Part shown: one piece after another, positions 1 to 9,105 of the stretch
How positions within the stretch are numbered: the stretch's first letter is position 1
Layout of the letters: the number at the start of each line of letters is the position of its first letter
Source: Planctomycetota bacterium
GTDB taxonomy: Bacteria; Planctomycetota; UBA1135; UBA2386
Assembly: GCA_016716265.1 (NCBI GenBank)
Contig: JADJWQ010000001.1
Coordinates: forward strand, 310,001-374,000
Direction of reading: 5' to 3'
DNA length: 64,000 bases
The notes under the pieces: model-generated
The model's database searches: none
Told to the model about the DNA's origin: nothing
Seen by the model: the letters and a program-made list of their open reading frames with translations, nothing else
Position numbers and translations under genes: made by a program

Positions 1-574
1 CGCGCGCCGCGCGGATCGCGGCGGCCAGAGTGCACCCGGGCACGAAGCGCATCGCCAGGTACGGCTGCCCGTCGACGACGCCGGTGCCGTAGACGGTGCA
101 GATGCCCGGCAGGTCGAGCCGCGATGCCGCCTGCGCCTCGCGCGCGAAGCGGCGCAGCGCACCGGCGCTGCGGTCGCGCAGGAGCTTCAGCGCGACACGG
201 CGGCCGAGCTGCTCGTCCTCGGCCAGGAACACCTCGCCCTGGCCACCCGCACCGAGCCTCGCGAGCAGGCGGTAGGCCCCGAAGCGGGTTCCGGCCGCAT
301 CGACCGGGACGAGCGGCTGCGTCGGCTCGAGCTCCGCGTGCTCGGCTTCGACGCGCTCGGCCTCGAGGGCGGCGAACTCCCGCGCGATCCGCGCATCGGC
401 GCCCGGGAAGCGCGCCAGCCAGACAGGCAGCGGCTGCTCACACCCTGCGTCGACGGCATCGCAGTAGGCAGCGTGGAAGCGGGAGACGAGCTCGTCCTCG
501 GACGCGGCGGGACCGCGAGGCCGGTCGACCGACGGAGCGGCGACCGCGGGACTGGAGGGAGGCGTGCTGGACAC
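1..574 (-). CDS. Serine/threonine protein kinase, N-terminal part (runs off the left edge)
   Basis: The gene reads leftwards off the window, so about 191 residues are visible. An N-terminal segment (about 1-97) is followed by a Hanks-type kinase N-lobe: glycine loop LGAGGQGEVFLAED near 107-120, ATP-binding Lys in VALKLL at 130, and the alpha-C Glu in FAREAQAAS near 147. The catalytic loop lies outside the window. I placed the start at the GTG at 574. An ATG at 673 overlaps the upstream stop as ATGA and is in frame, but the codons between the two often end in A or T, unlike coding DNA here. The gene sits just downstream of the dipeptidyl peptidase gene, possibly in one transcript. The kinase assignment is firm; the substrate is unknown. 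Confidence 0.85.
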   Translation of the reverse strand, partial: MSSTPPSSPAVAAPSVDRPRGPAASEDELVSRFHAAYCDAVDAGCEQPLPVWLARFPGADARIAREFAALEAERVEAEHAELEPTQPLVPVDAAGTRFGAYRLLARLGAGGQGEVFLAEDEQLGRRVALKLLRDRSAGALRRFAREAQAASRLDLPGICTVYGTGVVDGQPYLAMRFVPGCTLAAAIRAAR

Positions 575-672
575 GGCGACGGGGGAGCGGGCGGAGCGGC
601 GCGCCCGCCCCGGCCCCCAGCCGAGGGGAATCGCCGCAGCGACCGCAGCGGGAATTCCTCCCGCTCGCCGCA

Positions 673-2874
673 TCAGCGCCCGAGCAGTTGGCGCTCGCAG
701 GCGCGCCACATCAGCCGGCGCATGTGGCCGCGCTGCTCCGCCGACCGCACGCCGTGCCGCGAGCCCGGATAGAGCATCAGCTCGAAGTCGTCCTGGCCGG
801 CGGCCTGCAGCGCGGCCAGCAGCCGGATCGTGTTCTGCAGGTGCACGTTGTCGTCGATCGTGCCGTGCAGGATCACCAGGTGGCCGTGCAGGTCCTTCGC
901 GGCCTCGATCACCGAGCTGCGCCGATAGCCGTCCGGATTCAGCTGCGGCGTGCTCATGTAGCGCTCGGTGTAGATCGTGTCGTAGAGCTGCCAGTCGTGC
1001 ACGCCGGCGCCGGCGAAGCCGAGCGCGAACGCACGGCTGTGCGTCAGCGCGTAGGCGGCCATGAAGCCGCCGTAGCTCCAGCCGCTGATCGCGACGCGCG
1101 TCGGATCACCGCCGCGCTCCGCACAGGCCCAGGCCACCGCGTCCTCGAGGTCCAGCAGCTCCTGCACGCCGAACTGCCGGTAGCAGGTGCCGGTCGCGAG
1201 CTGGCCGCGGCCGCTCGCGCTACGCACGTTGACCTGCAGCACACCGATGCCCTCCTGCGCCAGGAACTGGTGCCACGCCGAGTGCGACCATTGATTGCGG
1301 ACCGACGGCGCATCCGGGCCGGAGTAGGTGTCGACGAAGATCGGGAACGGCGCCGACGGCTCGTCGGGTCGGATCAGCGTCGCGTCGAGCGGATAGCCAT
1401 CGCGCGCCCGGATCTGCACGAGCTCCTGCTCGCGCAGTCCGTACGTCGCCGCGGCGGCCGGCAGCTCCCCCGCCCACGTCGCGAGCACCGCACCGTCCGC
1501 ATCGCAAAGCCGCAGCTCGGGCAGCATGCCGATCGCCGACACGCTGTCGAGGAAGTGCGAACCGTCGTCGCCGAAGGTCGCGCGGTGCACACCGGGACCC
1601 TGCGTGAGCTGCGCGAGCTCGCCGCCCGCGAGCGAGGCCCGGAACAGGTGGCTGTCGATCGGTGAGCTGCCGCGCCCGGTCAGCCACACGAAGCCGCGGT
1701 CCTCGTCGATGCGCACGACGTCGAGCACGTTGAACGGCACGGCGGTGACCGCGGTGACGAGCGCGCCGTCGGCGTCGTAGCGGTACAGGTTCTGGTAGCC
1801 GCTGCGCTCACTGAACCACAGGAAGCCGCCGTCGCGCAGGAAGCGCGGCTGGGCGAGCACGTTGACCCAGTTGGTCGACGTCTCGCGGAACAGCTGGCGC
1901 AGCTCCCCGGTCGCCGCGTCGATCAGGTCGACGTCGAGCCAGGTCTGGATCCGGTCCTGCACCTGCAGCACGACGTGGCTGCCGGACGGCGTCCAGGCGA
2001 CGCGCACCAGCAGGAGCTCGGCATCGCCGTAGCGCGACAGGTCGGCCGGCACGACCCGGCGACCGGCGACGTCGGCGATCGACAGCGTCGCGACCGGATT
2101 GGGGTCGCCGGCCTTGGGGTATCTCGTGACCTCCGCGACCACGGCCCGCTCGTCGTCGATGCGCGGCCGCGGCGCATGGTCGACCACCGTGAACGGCTTG
2201 ACCCTCGACTCGTCGAGCGACAGGAAGGCGACGTGCGCGCCGGTCGGGCTCCACCAGTGCCCCTGGAAGTTCCCGCGGCCGTAGACCTCCTCCTGGTAGA
2301 CCCAGTCGAGCACGCCGTGCAGCGTCTGCTCGCCACCGGTGTCGGTCACGCGCCAGGCCTCGCTCACACCGGCAGCGGTCGGCGCGATCCACAGATCGTT
2401 GCCGCGCACGAACGACGCGTGCGCCCCACCGGGCGCGAGATGCGCCTCGCGACAGCCACCGCCACTCGTCAGCGGCCGCGGCTCGCCCGCGCCGGTCAGC
2501 ACGACGTCCCCGCCGCGCAGCTCGAGCCGGGGCCCGGGTGCCCCGCCGGCCCCGCGACCGCGACCGCGCCCCGGACCGCGTGGCTCGGCCTCGCCGGCCG
2601 GCCCGTCGACCGGCGCTCCCTCGACCGGCTGCAAGGTCGCGACGTCGACGACGGTCGGTGCGCCACCGCCCGCCAGCGAGATCTGCACCTGCCGCCCACC
2701 CCCGACGAAGCGCCCGCTCGGCGCGCGCGGCGCGAACGACACCACCTGCCCCGGCGGCGTCGTGTCCGCGAGCGTCAGCCGCTCCCGCCGCACCCCGTCC
2801 TGCGCGAACGCCACCACCGCGCTCGCGAGACCGACCACCAGCACCCTGCCGACAATCCGCATCCCCCCGTCCAT
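673..2874 (-). CDS. Secreted prolyl oligopeptidase-family peptidase (DPP-IV / S9B type)
   Basis: A 733-residue protein with an N-terminal signal peptide ending near FAQDG. It carries a DPP-IV-like beta-propeller region (about 30-480) and a C-terminal alpha/beta hydrolase. The nucleophile is in GWSYGGF (Ser about 600), the Asp in HGTIDDNVH (about 674-675) and the His in GSRHG (about 707). This is the order and spacing of family S9, which removes dipeptides from peptide N-termini, so a periplasmic peptide-degrading role is likely. Length matches the family. A Gly/Arg/Pro-rich insert lies near residues 95-115. Start is the ATG at 2874; a second ATG four codons in (2862) is equally close to the signal peptide. 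A TA-rich stretch on the minus strand near 2905-2920 may hold the promoter. Confidence 0.93.
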   Translation of the reverse strand: MDGGMRIVGRVLVVGLASAVVAFAQDGVRRERLTLADTTPPGQVVSFAPRAPSGRFVGGGRQVQISLAGGGAPTVVDVATLQPVEGAPVDGPAGEAEPRGPGRGRGRGAGGAPGPRLELRGGDVVLTGAGEPRPLTSGGGCREAHLAPGGAHASFVRGNDLWIAPTAAGVSEAWRVTDTGGEQTLHGVLDWVYQEEVYGRGNFQGHWWSPTGAHVAFLSLDESRVKPFTVVDHAPRPRIDDERAVVAEVTRYPKAGDPNPVATLSIADVAGRRVVPADLSRYGDAELLLVRVAWTPSGSHVVLQVQDRIQTWLDVDLIDAATGELRQLFRETSTNWVNVLAQPRFLRDGGFLWFSERSGYQNLYRYDADGALVTAVTAVPFNVLDVVRIDEDRGFVWLTGRGSSPIDSHLFRASLAGGELAQLTQGPGVHRATFGDDGSHFLDSVSAIGMLPELRLCDADGAVLATWAGELPAAAATYGLREQELVQIRARDGYPLDATLIRPDEPSAPFPIFVDTYSGPDAPSVRNQWSHSAWHQFLAQEGIGVLQVNVRSASGRGQLATGTCYRQFGVQELLDLEDAVAWACAERGGDPTRVAISGWSYGGFMAAYALTHSRAFALGFAGAGVHDWQLYDTIYTERYMSTPQLNPDGYRRSSVIEAAKDLHGHLVILHGTIDDNVHLQNTIRLLAALQAAGQDDFELMLYPGSRHGVRSAEQRGHMRRLMWRACERQLLGR

Positions 2875-3442
2875 ACGCGATCCGAGACTTCCGATCGGTA
2901 CCGCGTACGATTTTTACCCTTCGCGAGCCGTCCCCTGCGCTGCCCGCCCGCGCGACCCCGCTGAGCCGTGCCGCCGACACTGCCCCCGACGATGACGGCC
3001 GCGCCCGCCCAGCCCAGCCCAGCCCCGACGAGCGGATCGACGACAGATCGACGATCCACTGACTCTCGAACCGCCTCGTCGAGGTCGGCGGCATCCCGGT
3101 GTCCGACGAGATCGAGCACGGCTCGCACTGGCGCGACCAACGCCTGCGGCAACACCGAGCGCGGCTTCGACCTCGACCTGACCGCCGTCATCGACACCGA
3201 CAATCGAAGCGCGTAACCGTCGCGGCGCGGTGTCGGCAGCCGCGGGCCCGGGCGACGCGCCAGCATCACCGCCGGGGTCTGCGGTATGCTCACCACCGCC
3301 TTGGCCGTCCTCTCGCGAACCACTCCGGGGCCGAGGGACTCGCGCCGAGATCGGAGCGCTCGCCGACGCATTGCCGCGGAACCGTGCCAGGCGTCGACTC
3401 CCGCCATCGCCAACGCTCGTCCCTGAGCCGGCATCCGACGCG
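2875..3442. other. Intergenic stretch with possible gene remnant
   Basis: 568 bases without a convincing intact gene. It lies between the divergently oriented peptidase and kinase genes and should carry promoters for both. Plus-strand positions 3069-3152 encode a protein-like stretch starting NRLVEVGGIPVSDEIEHG. Positions 3150-3216, in another frame, end in GFDLDLTAVIDTDNRSA and a stop. Together they look like the tail of a decayed, frameshifted gene, but I cannot name it. A TATGCT hexamer at 3285-3290 resembles the -10 elements seen before other genes here. Confidence 0.4.
3285..3290 (+). promoter_or_regulatory. Putative -10 element (TATGCT) upstream of kinase gene
   Basis: TATGCT, preceded by G, is the same hexamer found before the genes at 8205, 9141 and 18856. 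It lies about 150 bases before the first plausible kinase start at 3443. No recognisable -35 hexamer is present. Confidence 0.35.
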
Positions 3443-3684
3443 ATGACCGCACCTCCAACACCCCCGCGTCCGTTTCCCGACCTGCCGGACGACGCGTTCG
3501 AAGCTCTCGTCGATCTGGTCGACCGCAATCTGCCGATCGACGACCGCGAGCTGGAGCTTGCCACGCTCGAGCGCAGGTGGCCCACGCACGTGAGATCGCT
3601 GCGGCGCGCATTCGACGGGACGCACAGCCAGGCGACGTCCCGCAACCCCGCGGCTTCCCACTTCGACGACGACGAGCACGTCCG
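3443..3684 (+). other. Out-of-frame N-terminal segment of the following kinase (frameshift)
   Basis: From the ATG at 3443 this frame encodes MTAPPTPPRPFPDLPDD, then a region rich in FEALVDLVDRN- and LELATLERRWP-like helices. This is the sort of segment that precedes the kinase domain in kinases of this lineage; compare the N-terminal region of the kinase at 1-574. The frame degenerates near 3680 (FDDDEHV) exactly where the kinase frame becomes convincing (RPEQIGPYRVL). The kinase frame upstream of that point is Arg-rich with poor codon use. A single-base loss, or a two-base gain, between about 3620 and 3685 would explain this. It may be a real mutation or a sequence error. Confidence 0.6.
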
Positions 3685-6603
3685 GAGCAGATCGGTCCGT
3701 ATCGCGTCCTGCAACGCCTCGGGCGCGGCGGAATGGGCGTCGTCTACGCTGCCGAACAGCAGGAGCCCGTGCGCCGCCGTGTCGCACTGAAGGTGGTCAA
3801 GCGTGGCATGGCCACCCGCGAGGTGTTGAGCCGCTTCGCGCTCGAACGCCGCACGCTCGCGGCGATGTCGCACCGCTGCATAGCGAAGGTGCTCGACGCC
3901 GGAGCGACCGACATTGGCGAGCCCTATTTCGTCATGGAGCTCGTCCAGGGTCTCCCCATCACGAGCTACTGCGACAGGCACCGCCTGTCCATCGACGAAC
4001 GACTGAAGCTGTTCCAGCAGGTCTGTGCCGGCGTCCAGCACGCCCACCAGAAGGGCGTCATCCACCGTGACCTCGAACCCGGGAACGTGCTCGTCGCTCG
4101 CGAAGGAGACGAGCACGTTCCGAAGATCCTCGACTTCGGTCTGGCCAAGGCGACCAACCAGGACCTGGTCGGCGCGTCGAACTACACGCGTCACGACCAG
4201 GTGCTCGGTACGCCGGAGTACATGGCTCCGGAGCAGGCAGCGGGTCATGGCGAGGTGATCGACGTCCGCGCCGACGTCTACTCGCTCGGCGTGATGCTCT
4301 ACGAACTCCTGAGCGGGGCCTTGCCATTCGCCAGCGAGGACCTCCGCAGAGCGGGCATGCTGGAGGCGCTTCGCTTGATCCGCGAGAAGGAGCCGCCGAG
4401 GCCGAGCACTCGATTGTTGTCCACGCACGCGACGGCGATCGAGGAGGCCGGGCGCCGGCGCAGCTCCGTCCCGGCACTGGCGCGCGCGCTGCGGAACGAC
4501 CTCGACTGGGTCGTGATGAGGGCGATCGCGAAGGAGCCTGAACGCCGCTACGACTCGGCCAATTCCCTGGCAACGGATCTGCAGCGGTTCCTGGACCACG
4601 AACCGGTCCTCGCGGGTCCGCCTGACGCGCTCTACCGACTCCGCAAGTTCCTGCGGCGATACCGCGTGCACAGCATCGCGGCGTCCGTCGTGTTCGCAGC
4701 GATCGTGTCCGGCGGTCTGGCGGTCTATCTGGCCCTCGCCCGCGAACAGGACAGCGCGGCCGAAGCCAATCGACAACGGCTGCTCGCCGCCGAGCGATCC
4801 GCCGAGCTCGAACGCGTGAACAAGGACCTGCTGGCCAAGAACGACGAGGTGGGCCGCAGTGCACGACTGGCTCGCGAGGCCGAGCGACGTGCGATGGAGG
4901 CTGCAACGGAAGCCGCGGCGCAGGCAACGCTGGCTGGGCGACAGGCCGCCGACCTGCAACACGCGAACGAAGAGCTGCAGGCGAAGACCGAGGAAGCGAG
5001 ATCGCTGTTGGCCCAGGCGCGCGAGAGCGAGCGCCTCGCGCGCGACCATGCCGAACGGCTCAGGGAGCGGACCGAGGAGTTCGACCAGCTGTCCGGGGTC
5101 GTCGAGCTCGGCCGCGCGAAGTCGGCGATGCGAGATCTGTACCCGGCCTGGCCAGAGAAGCTCGCCGACATCGAGGCGTGGCTGGCAGGCCCTGTCGCAC
5201 GGCTCCACGACCTGCGTCCCGGGATCGAGATCGCGTTGCACGAGCTGCTCGAGCGCGCGATCGCCGAGCAGGCTCGCGTACCTGCTCCGATCGAGCTCCG
5301 ACCGGACTTCGGCGCTGCCCGAGGTGTGCCCTTCGACGCGGGCGCCGACCCGGGGGTCATGCCCGGACCAGAGCGTCCGTGGCCTCGGACTCCCGAAGCG
5401 GAGCTGGTTGCACGCAGCATGCGGCCATTCGCCGGAGAACGGGACCGCTTCCTCCACGACACACTGTCCGAGCTGCTGGCGGACCTGTCGACGTTCGAAT
5501 CGCACGAGGTTGCCGAGCTGCGAGACGTCCAGCTTCGCTGGGCTCGACATCTTCGATCGCTCGAGGCCAGGCCGGACTGGATCGCCGCCTGGGCCACCGC
5601 CGCAGCCGTGATCCGGACGAGCCGCGTGTACCGGTCCTGCCCGGTCCCCGACCTGCGGCCACAGGCCGGACTGTGGCCGATCGGGGTCGACCCGGTGACC
5701 GGGCTGTACGAGTTCTACCACCTCCGCTCGGCGTGGAACGGCAACCGCGATCCGGACACGATCGAGGTCCCGCGTCACGATCCAGCAACCGGCCGCGTCG
5801 AGGTGACCGCCGGCACCGGGATCGTATTCGTGCTGGTTCCGGGCGGATCGACCACGATCGGCGCTCAACGGGAGGACCGCAGGCGACCGAACCACGACCC
5901 GGAAGCGGAACCTGACGAAACACCTCGGACACTGAATCTCGCTCCGTACTTCATCGCCCGTCACGAGCTGACGCAGGGCCAGTGGCGCCGGCTGGCGCTC
6001 CTGGACCAGAATCCGGAGCCCAGTCACTTCCGTGCGTGCACTCCCACCTTCGTGGGCGGTGCGATCCGCTCCACCCATCCGGTCGAACACGTCGACTGGT
6101 CGACCGCGCACGATCTTCTCGGGCGGCACGGTCTGGAGCTGCCGACGGAAGCACAATGGGAACATGCTTGCCGCGCTGGAACCTCGACTCCGTGGTGTAC
6201 AGGTAGCGAGAACGCGTCGCTGCGAGGGCACGCCAACCTTGCAGATCGGACCCTGAAGGACGCAGGTCCGGACTGGCCGAGTGTCGCTGACTGGTGGAGC
6301 TTCCGCGATGGCTTCGTGCTCCACGCACCTGTCGATTCGCTGGCCCCCAATCCTCGGGGCCTGCACCACGTCCACGGCAACGTGTGGGAATGGTGCCGTG
6401 ATCCCTACGGACACGACCTCGCCTCGCTGCGAGAAGATGATGGCATGCAGGAGTCGCCATCCGAGGCGTGCATGAGGGTCTGCCGGGGCGGGAGCTTCAT
6501 CCGGGCAGCCCGCGACTCACGGTCCGCCGGACGGTTCGCCCTTGCCGAGGCCAACCGCTTCTACGACCTGGGCGTCCGTCCGGCACGGGCGCTGCACCGC
6601 TGA
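3577..6603 (+). CDS. Membrane Ser/Thr kinase fused to a formylglycine-enzyme-like (SUMF1) domain
   Basis: The track frame starts at a GTG at 3577, but the true N-terminus is probably at 3443 in another frame (see previous entry). Residue numbers are from 3577. Kinase domain about 41-340: glycine loop GRGGMGVVY (49-57), Lys72, catalytic loop HRDLEPGN (163-170), DFG (186-188) and GTPEYMAPEQ. The usual Lys of HRDLKPxN is Glu167, an odd change at a conserved catalytic position. One membrane span lies near 367-387, a coiled coil at about 390-510, and an FGE/SUMF1-like domain at about 741-1008 with LPTEAQWEHACRAGT, NVWEW and RGGSF. The domain lacks the paired active-site cysteines of true FGE, so it is probably a sensor or binding module. 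A sulfatase gene follows. Confidence 0.85.
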   Translation: MAHAREIAAARIRRDAQPGDVPQPRGFPLRRRRARPEQIGPYRVLQRLGRGGMGVVYAAEQQEPVRRRVALKVVKRGMATREVLSRFALERRTLAAMSHRCIAKVLDAGATDIGEPYFVMELVQGLPITSYCDRHRLSIDERLKLFQQVCAGVQHAHQKGVIHRDLEPGNVLVAREGDEHVPKILDFGLAKATNQDLVGASNYTRHDQVLGTPEYMAPEQAAGHGEVIDVRADVYSLGVMLYELLSGALPFASEDLRRAGMLEALRLIREKEPPRPSTRLLSTHATAIEEAGRRRSSVPALARALRNDLDWVVMRAIAKEPERRYDSANSLATDLQRFLDHEPVLAGPPDALYRLRKFLRRYRVHSIAASVVFAAIVSGGLAVYLALAREQDSAAEANRQRLLAAERSAELERVNKDLLAKNDEVGRSARLAREAERRAMEAATEAAAQATLAGRQAADLQHANEELQAKTEEARSLLAQARESERLARDHAERLRERTEEFDQLSGVVELGRAKSAMRDLYPAWPEKLADIEAWLAGPVARLHDLRPGIEIALHELLERAIAEQARVPAPIELRPDFGAARGVPFDAGADPGVMPGPERPWPRTPEAELVARSMRPFAGERDRFLHDTLSELLADLSTFESHEVAELRDVQLRWARHLRSLEARPDWIAAWATAAAVIRTSRVYRSCPVPDLRPQAGLWPIGVDPVTGLYEFYHLRSAWNGNRDPDTIEVPRHDPATGRVEVTAGTGIVFVLVPGGSTTIGAQREDRRRPNHDPEAEPDETPRTLNLAPYFIARHELTQGQWRRLALLDQNPEPSHFRACTPTFVGGAIRSTHPVEHVDWSTAHDLLGRHGLELPTEAQWEHACRAGTSTPWCTGSENASLRGHANLADRTLKDAGPDWPSVADWWSFRDGFVLHAPVDSLAPNPRGLHHVHGNVWEWCRDPYGHDLASLREDDGMQESPSEACMRVCRGGSFIRAARDSRSAGRFALAEANRFYDLGVRPARALHR

Positions 6604-6653
6604 CGCGAACCGAGCCGATCGCTTGTCGCCTTCCCCGCTGGGTGCTCGCGCCG

Positions 6654-6659
6654 TAGCCT
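6654..6659 (+). promoter_or_regulatory. Putative -10 element (TAGCCT) upstream of sulfatase
   Basis: TAGCCT fits the recurring TAnnnT pattern of this window and lies 40 bases before the sulfatase ATG at 6700, after the kinase stop at 6603. Confidence 0.3.
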
Positions 6660-6699
6660 GCACTCCGCACACGGTGTGGGCCCTTCCCACCGCTCGCCG

Positions 6700-8136
6700 A
6701 TGAACGCGCTCGTCCGCCTCACCACCATCACCCTCACGTTCCTCGGTGCCTCGACCGCCCAGGATCACGAACGCCCGAACATCGTCGTCATCGTCAGCGA
6801 CGATCAGGGCTGGGCCGATATCGGCTACCACAATCCGCGCGTGTACTCGCCCCGCCTCGACGCGCTCGCCGGCGAGGGCGCCCGCTTCGCCCAGGCCTAC
6901 TCGATGCCGCAATGCACGCCGACCCGCGTGGCGCTGCTGACCGGCCGCTACCCGGGTCGGTTCGGGGGTGCGGCGCTCGAGGCGAGCAACGACCCCGCGA
7001 TACCGCTCGGCACGGCGACGCTCGCAACCGTGCTGCACGCGCGCGGGTATTCGACGCACCTCGCCGGCAAGTGGCACCTCGGCTCGACCCCGGGGCACGG
7101 TCCGAACGAGTTCGGATTCGACACCAGCTACGGCTCCCTCGCCGGTGCCGTCGGCATGTACGACCACCGCTACCGGCGCGGCCCGTTCGAGCAGACCTGG
7201 CACCGCGACGGTACGCCGATCGACGGGGCGGAGAACGGCGTGCACGCGACCGACCTCGTCGCGGCCGAGGCGATCCGCGTCATCGAGGAGCCGCACGAGC
7301 GCCCGTTCTTCCTGTACGTCCCCTTCCAGTCGGTCCACACGCCGCTCGACGAGCGCGGACGATTCGTCGACCGGCCGACGCAGCCCGACCCGGAGGATCC
7401 GTCGCGGTGGCTCGACGAGGACGAGATCGAGTGGTTCCACGACCCCGCCGGCGTGATCCAGCGCGAGCGGGATCCCGAGAAGCGCCTGCTGCTCGCCGCG
7501 GTCCATCATCTCGACGCCGCCGTCGGCCGCATCGTCGACGCGCTCGAGCGCCGCGGCCTGCGCGAGCGGACGCTGCTGGTGTTCACGTCCGACAACGGCC
7601 CACAGGGCGTCTGGCCCGGCAATGCCTATCCCGACGATCTGAAGCTGACCGACTTCAACCAGCCGCTGCCGATGCGCGGCAAGAAGACCGACGTCTGGGA
7701 AGGCGGCATCCACGTGCCGGCCTTCGCGAGCTGGCCCGGCCACATCCCGGCCCGGACCATCGACACTCCGGTGCACGTCGTCGACTGGCTGCCGACCATC
7801 GCGACACTGGTCGGTGCCGACCTCCCGCCGGATGGCGACACCCCGCCGGCGCTGGACGGCCTCGACCTCGGCCCGCTGCTGCGGGACGGCACTCCGCTGC
7901 CCGACCGCGATCTGTACTGGATCTGGAGCCGCCGCACGAACCGCTGGGCGCTGCGCCGTGGCGACTGGAAGATCGTCCACTACGGTCGCGACGAGCCGGG
8001 CGATGCCACCGCCTGGGAGCTGTTCGACCTCGCGGCCGACCCGCGCGAGGCGACCGACGTCGCCGCACGGCACCCCGAAGTCGTCGCGGCCCTGCACGCG
8101 GGCTTCCTCGCCCAGCGCGCCCGCGACCGCCGCTGA
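6700..8136 (+). CDS. Secreted arylsulfatase-family protein
   Basis: A 478-residue type I sulfatase: signal peptide ending ASTAQ, metal-site VSDDQGW (about 33-38), and the sulfatase signature CTPTRVALLTGRYPGRFG with Cys72 as the residue converted to formylglycine. LAGKWHLG and TSDNGPQG (metal and sulfate site) follow. It hydrolyses a sulfate ester, probably in the periplasm; the substrate cannot be read from the sequence. Cys rather than Ser in the motif implies maturation by an aerobic-type FGE. The FGE-like domain of the kinase just upstream lacks the FGE cysteines, so another FGE is needed. I chose the ATG at 6700 over a GTG at 6676 because the signal peptide starts there. Confidence 0.93.
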   Translation: MNALVRLTTITLTFLGASTAQDHERPNIVVIVSDDQGWADIGYHNPRVYSPRLDALAGEGARFAQAYSMPQCTPTRVALLTGRYPGRFGGAALEASNDPAIPLGTATLATVLHARGYSTHLAGKWHLGSTPGHGPNEFGFDTSYGSLAGAVGMYDHRYRRGPFEQTWHRDGTPIDGAENGVHATDLVAAEAIRVIEEPHERPFFLYVPFQSVHTPLDERGRFVDRPTQPDPEDPSRWLDEDEIEWFHDPAGVIQRERDPEKRLLLAAVHHLDAAVGRIVDALERRGLRERTLLVFTSDNGPQGVWPGNAYPDDLKLTDFNQPLPMRGKKTDVWEGGIHVPAFASWPGHIPARTIDTPVHVVDWLPTIATLVGADLPPDGDTPPALDGLDLGPLLRDGTPLPDRDLYWIWSRRTNRWALRRGDWKIVHYGRDEPGDATAWELFDLAADPREATDVAARHPEVVAALHAGFLAQRARDRR

Positions 8137-8189
8137 CCGCCCGCTCTGCAGCCCCACCGCACCCCGCTGGCCCCCGCCCGGCGCGCCCG

Positions 8190-8195
8190 TATGCT
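8190..8195 (+). promoter_or_regulatory. Putative -10 element (TATGCT), leaderless start
   Basis: TATGCT ends nine bases before the ATG at 8205, which would place transcription start at or just before the start codon. No Shine-Dalgarno sequence is present. Confidence 0.45.
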
Positions 8196-8204
8196 CCGCC
8201 GCCC

Positions 8205-9092
8205 ATGCGCCCGAGCGCCGGCACCGCCGGCTACGCCCCCCACCTGCTGCTGCTCGCGATGATCGCGATCTGGGGCGGCAGCTACGTCGCCGTGAAGATC
8301 GCGCTCGCGTCGCTGCCGCCGCTCGCGCTGGTCGCCGCCCGCTTCGCGCTCGCGGTGCTGTGCCTCGCGCCGATCGTCGTCCCCGAGGGCCGCGACGCGC
8401 TGCGGCGGACGCGCGCGTCCGGCGGCCTGACCGGCGCGGTGCTGCTGCTCGGCTATGCGCTGCAGACGCTCGGCATGACCGAGACCACGGCGTCGATGGG
8501 TGGCTTCCTGGCCGGGCTGATCGTGCTGGTCGTCGCCATCGGCGGCGTGCTGTTCCTGCACGCGCCGCTGCACGCGACGACCGTCGTCGGCCTGCTGCTC
8601 GGCTTCGCGGGACTCGTTCCGCTCTGCATGACCGGCGCCGATCCCGACGTGCGGACCAACACGCTGCGCGGCGTGCTGCTGCAGGTCGCGAGCTCGATCG
8701 CCTATGCCGTCCACATCCTGCTGGTGTCGCGGCTCTCGCCGCGCGGCGCCGAGCTGCAGTTCTGCCTGTGGCAGCTCGCGGTCGTCGCGGGCGGCGCGGG
8801 CGCCCTGCACGTCGCCCTCGAGGACACCCCGACGCTCGCGCCGCTCGGCGATGCGACGCTCCTCGGCTGCGTCGCGTACCTGGGCGTGCTGGCGACCGCT
8901 CTCGGCATCGCCGTGCAGAGCCGCGTCCAGCCGCGGATCCAGCCGACGCACGTCGCGGCGCTGTTCGCGATGCAGCCGGTGTTCGCGGCGCTCGCCGGCA
9001 GTCTGCTGCTGGGTGACGTGCTCGGACCCCGGCAGGTGCTCGGCGGCGCGCTGATCGTCGGCGGCGTCCTGCTGGTCGGCTGGCGCCGCTGA
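8205..9092 (+). CDS. DMT superfamily (EamA) permease
   Basis: A 295-residue integral membrane protein with about ten hydrophobic segments arranged as two EamA repeats. The first begins LLLLAMIAIWGGSYVAVKIAL, the second near LLQVASSIAYAVHILLVSR. It ends QVLGGALIVGGVLLVG, typical of drug/metabolite transporters. The substrate is unknown; family members export amino acids, nucleotide-type metabolites or other small molecules. Start is the ATG at 8205, which follows a -10-like TATGCT by nine bases. An upstream extension in the same frame is only antisense-like sequence over the sulfatase. Confidence 0.9.
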   Translation: MRPSAGTAGYAPHLLLLAMIAIWGGSYVAVKIALASLPPLALVAARFALAVLCLAPIVVPEGRDALRRTRASGGLTGAVLLLGYALQTLGMTETTASMGGFLAGLIVLVVAIGGVLFLHAPLHATTVVGLLLGFAGLVPLCMTGADPDVRTNTLRGVLLQVASSIAYAVHILLVSRLSPRGAELQFCLWQLAVVAGGAGALHVALEDTPTLAPLGDATLLGCVAYLGVLATALGIAVQSRVQPRIQPTHVAALFAMQPVFAALAGSLLLGDVLGPRQVLGGALIVGGVLLVGWRR

Positions 9093-9105
9093 CGCACAGA
9101 GCCGC

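Noticed and set aside
3060..3062. TGA before the NRLVEVGG stretch as a third selenocysteine codon
   Set aside because: The possible hairpin has only four pairs and the sequence before the TGA lacks coding character.
5790..6603. True formylglycine-generating enzyme
   Set aside because: The domain lacks the active-site cysteine pair near RGGSF and is fused to a kinase, so enzymatic activity is unlikely.
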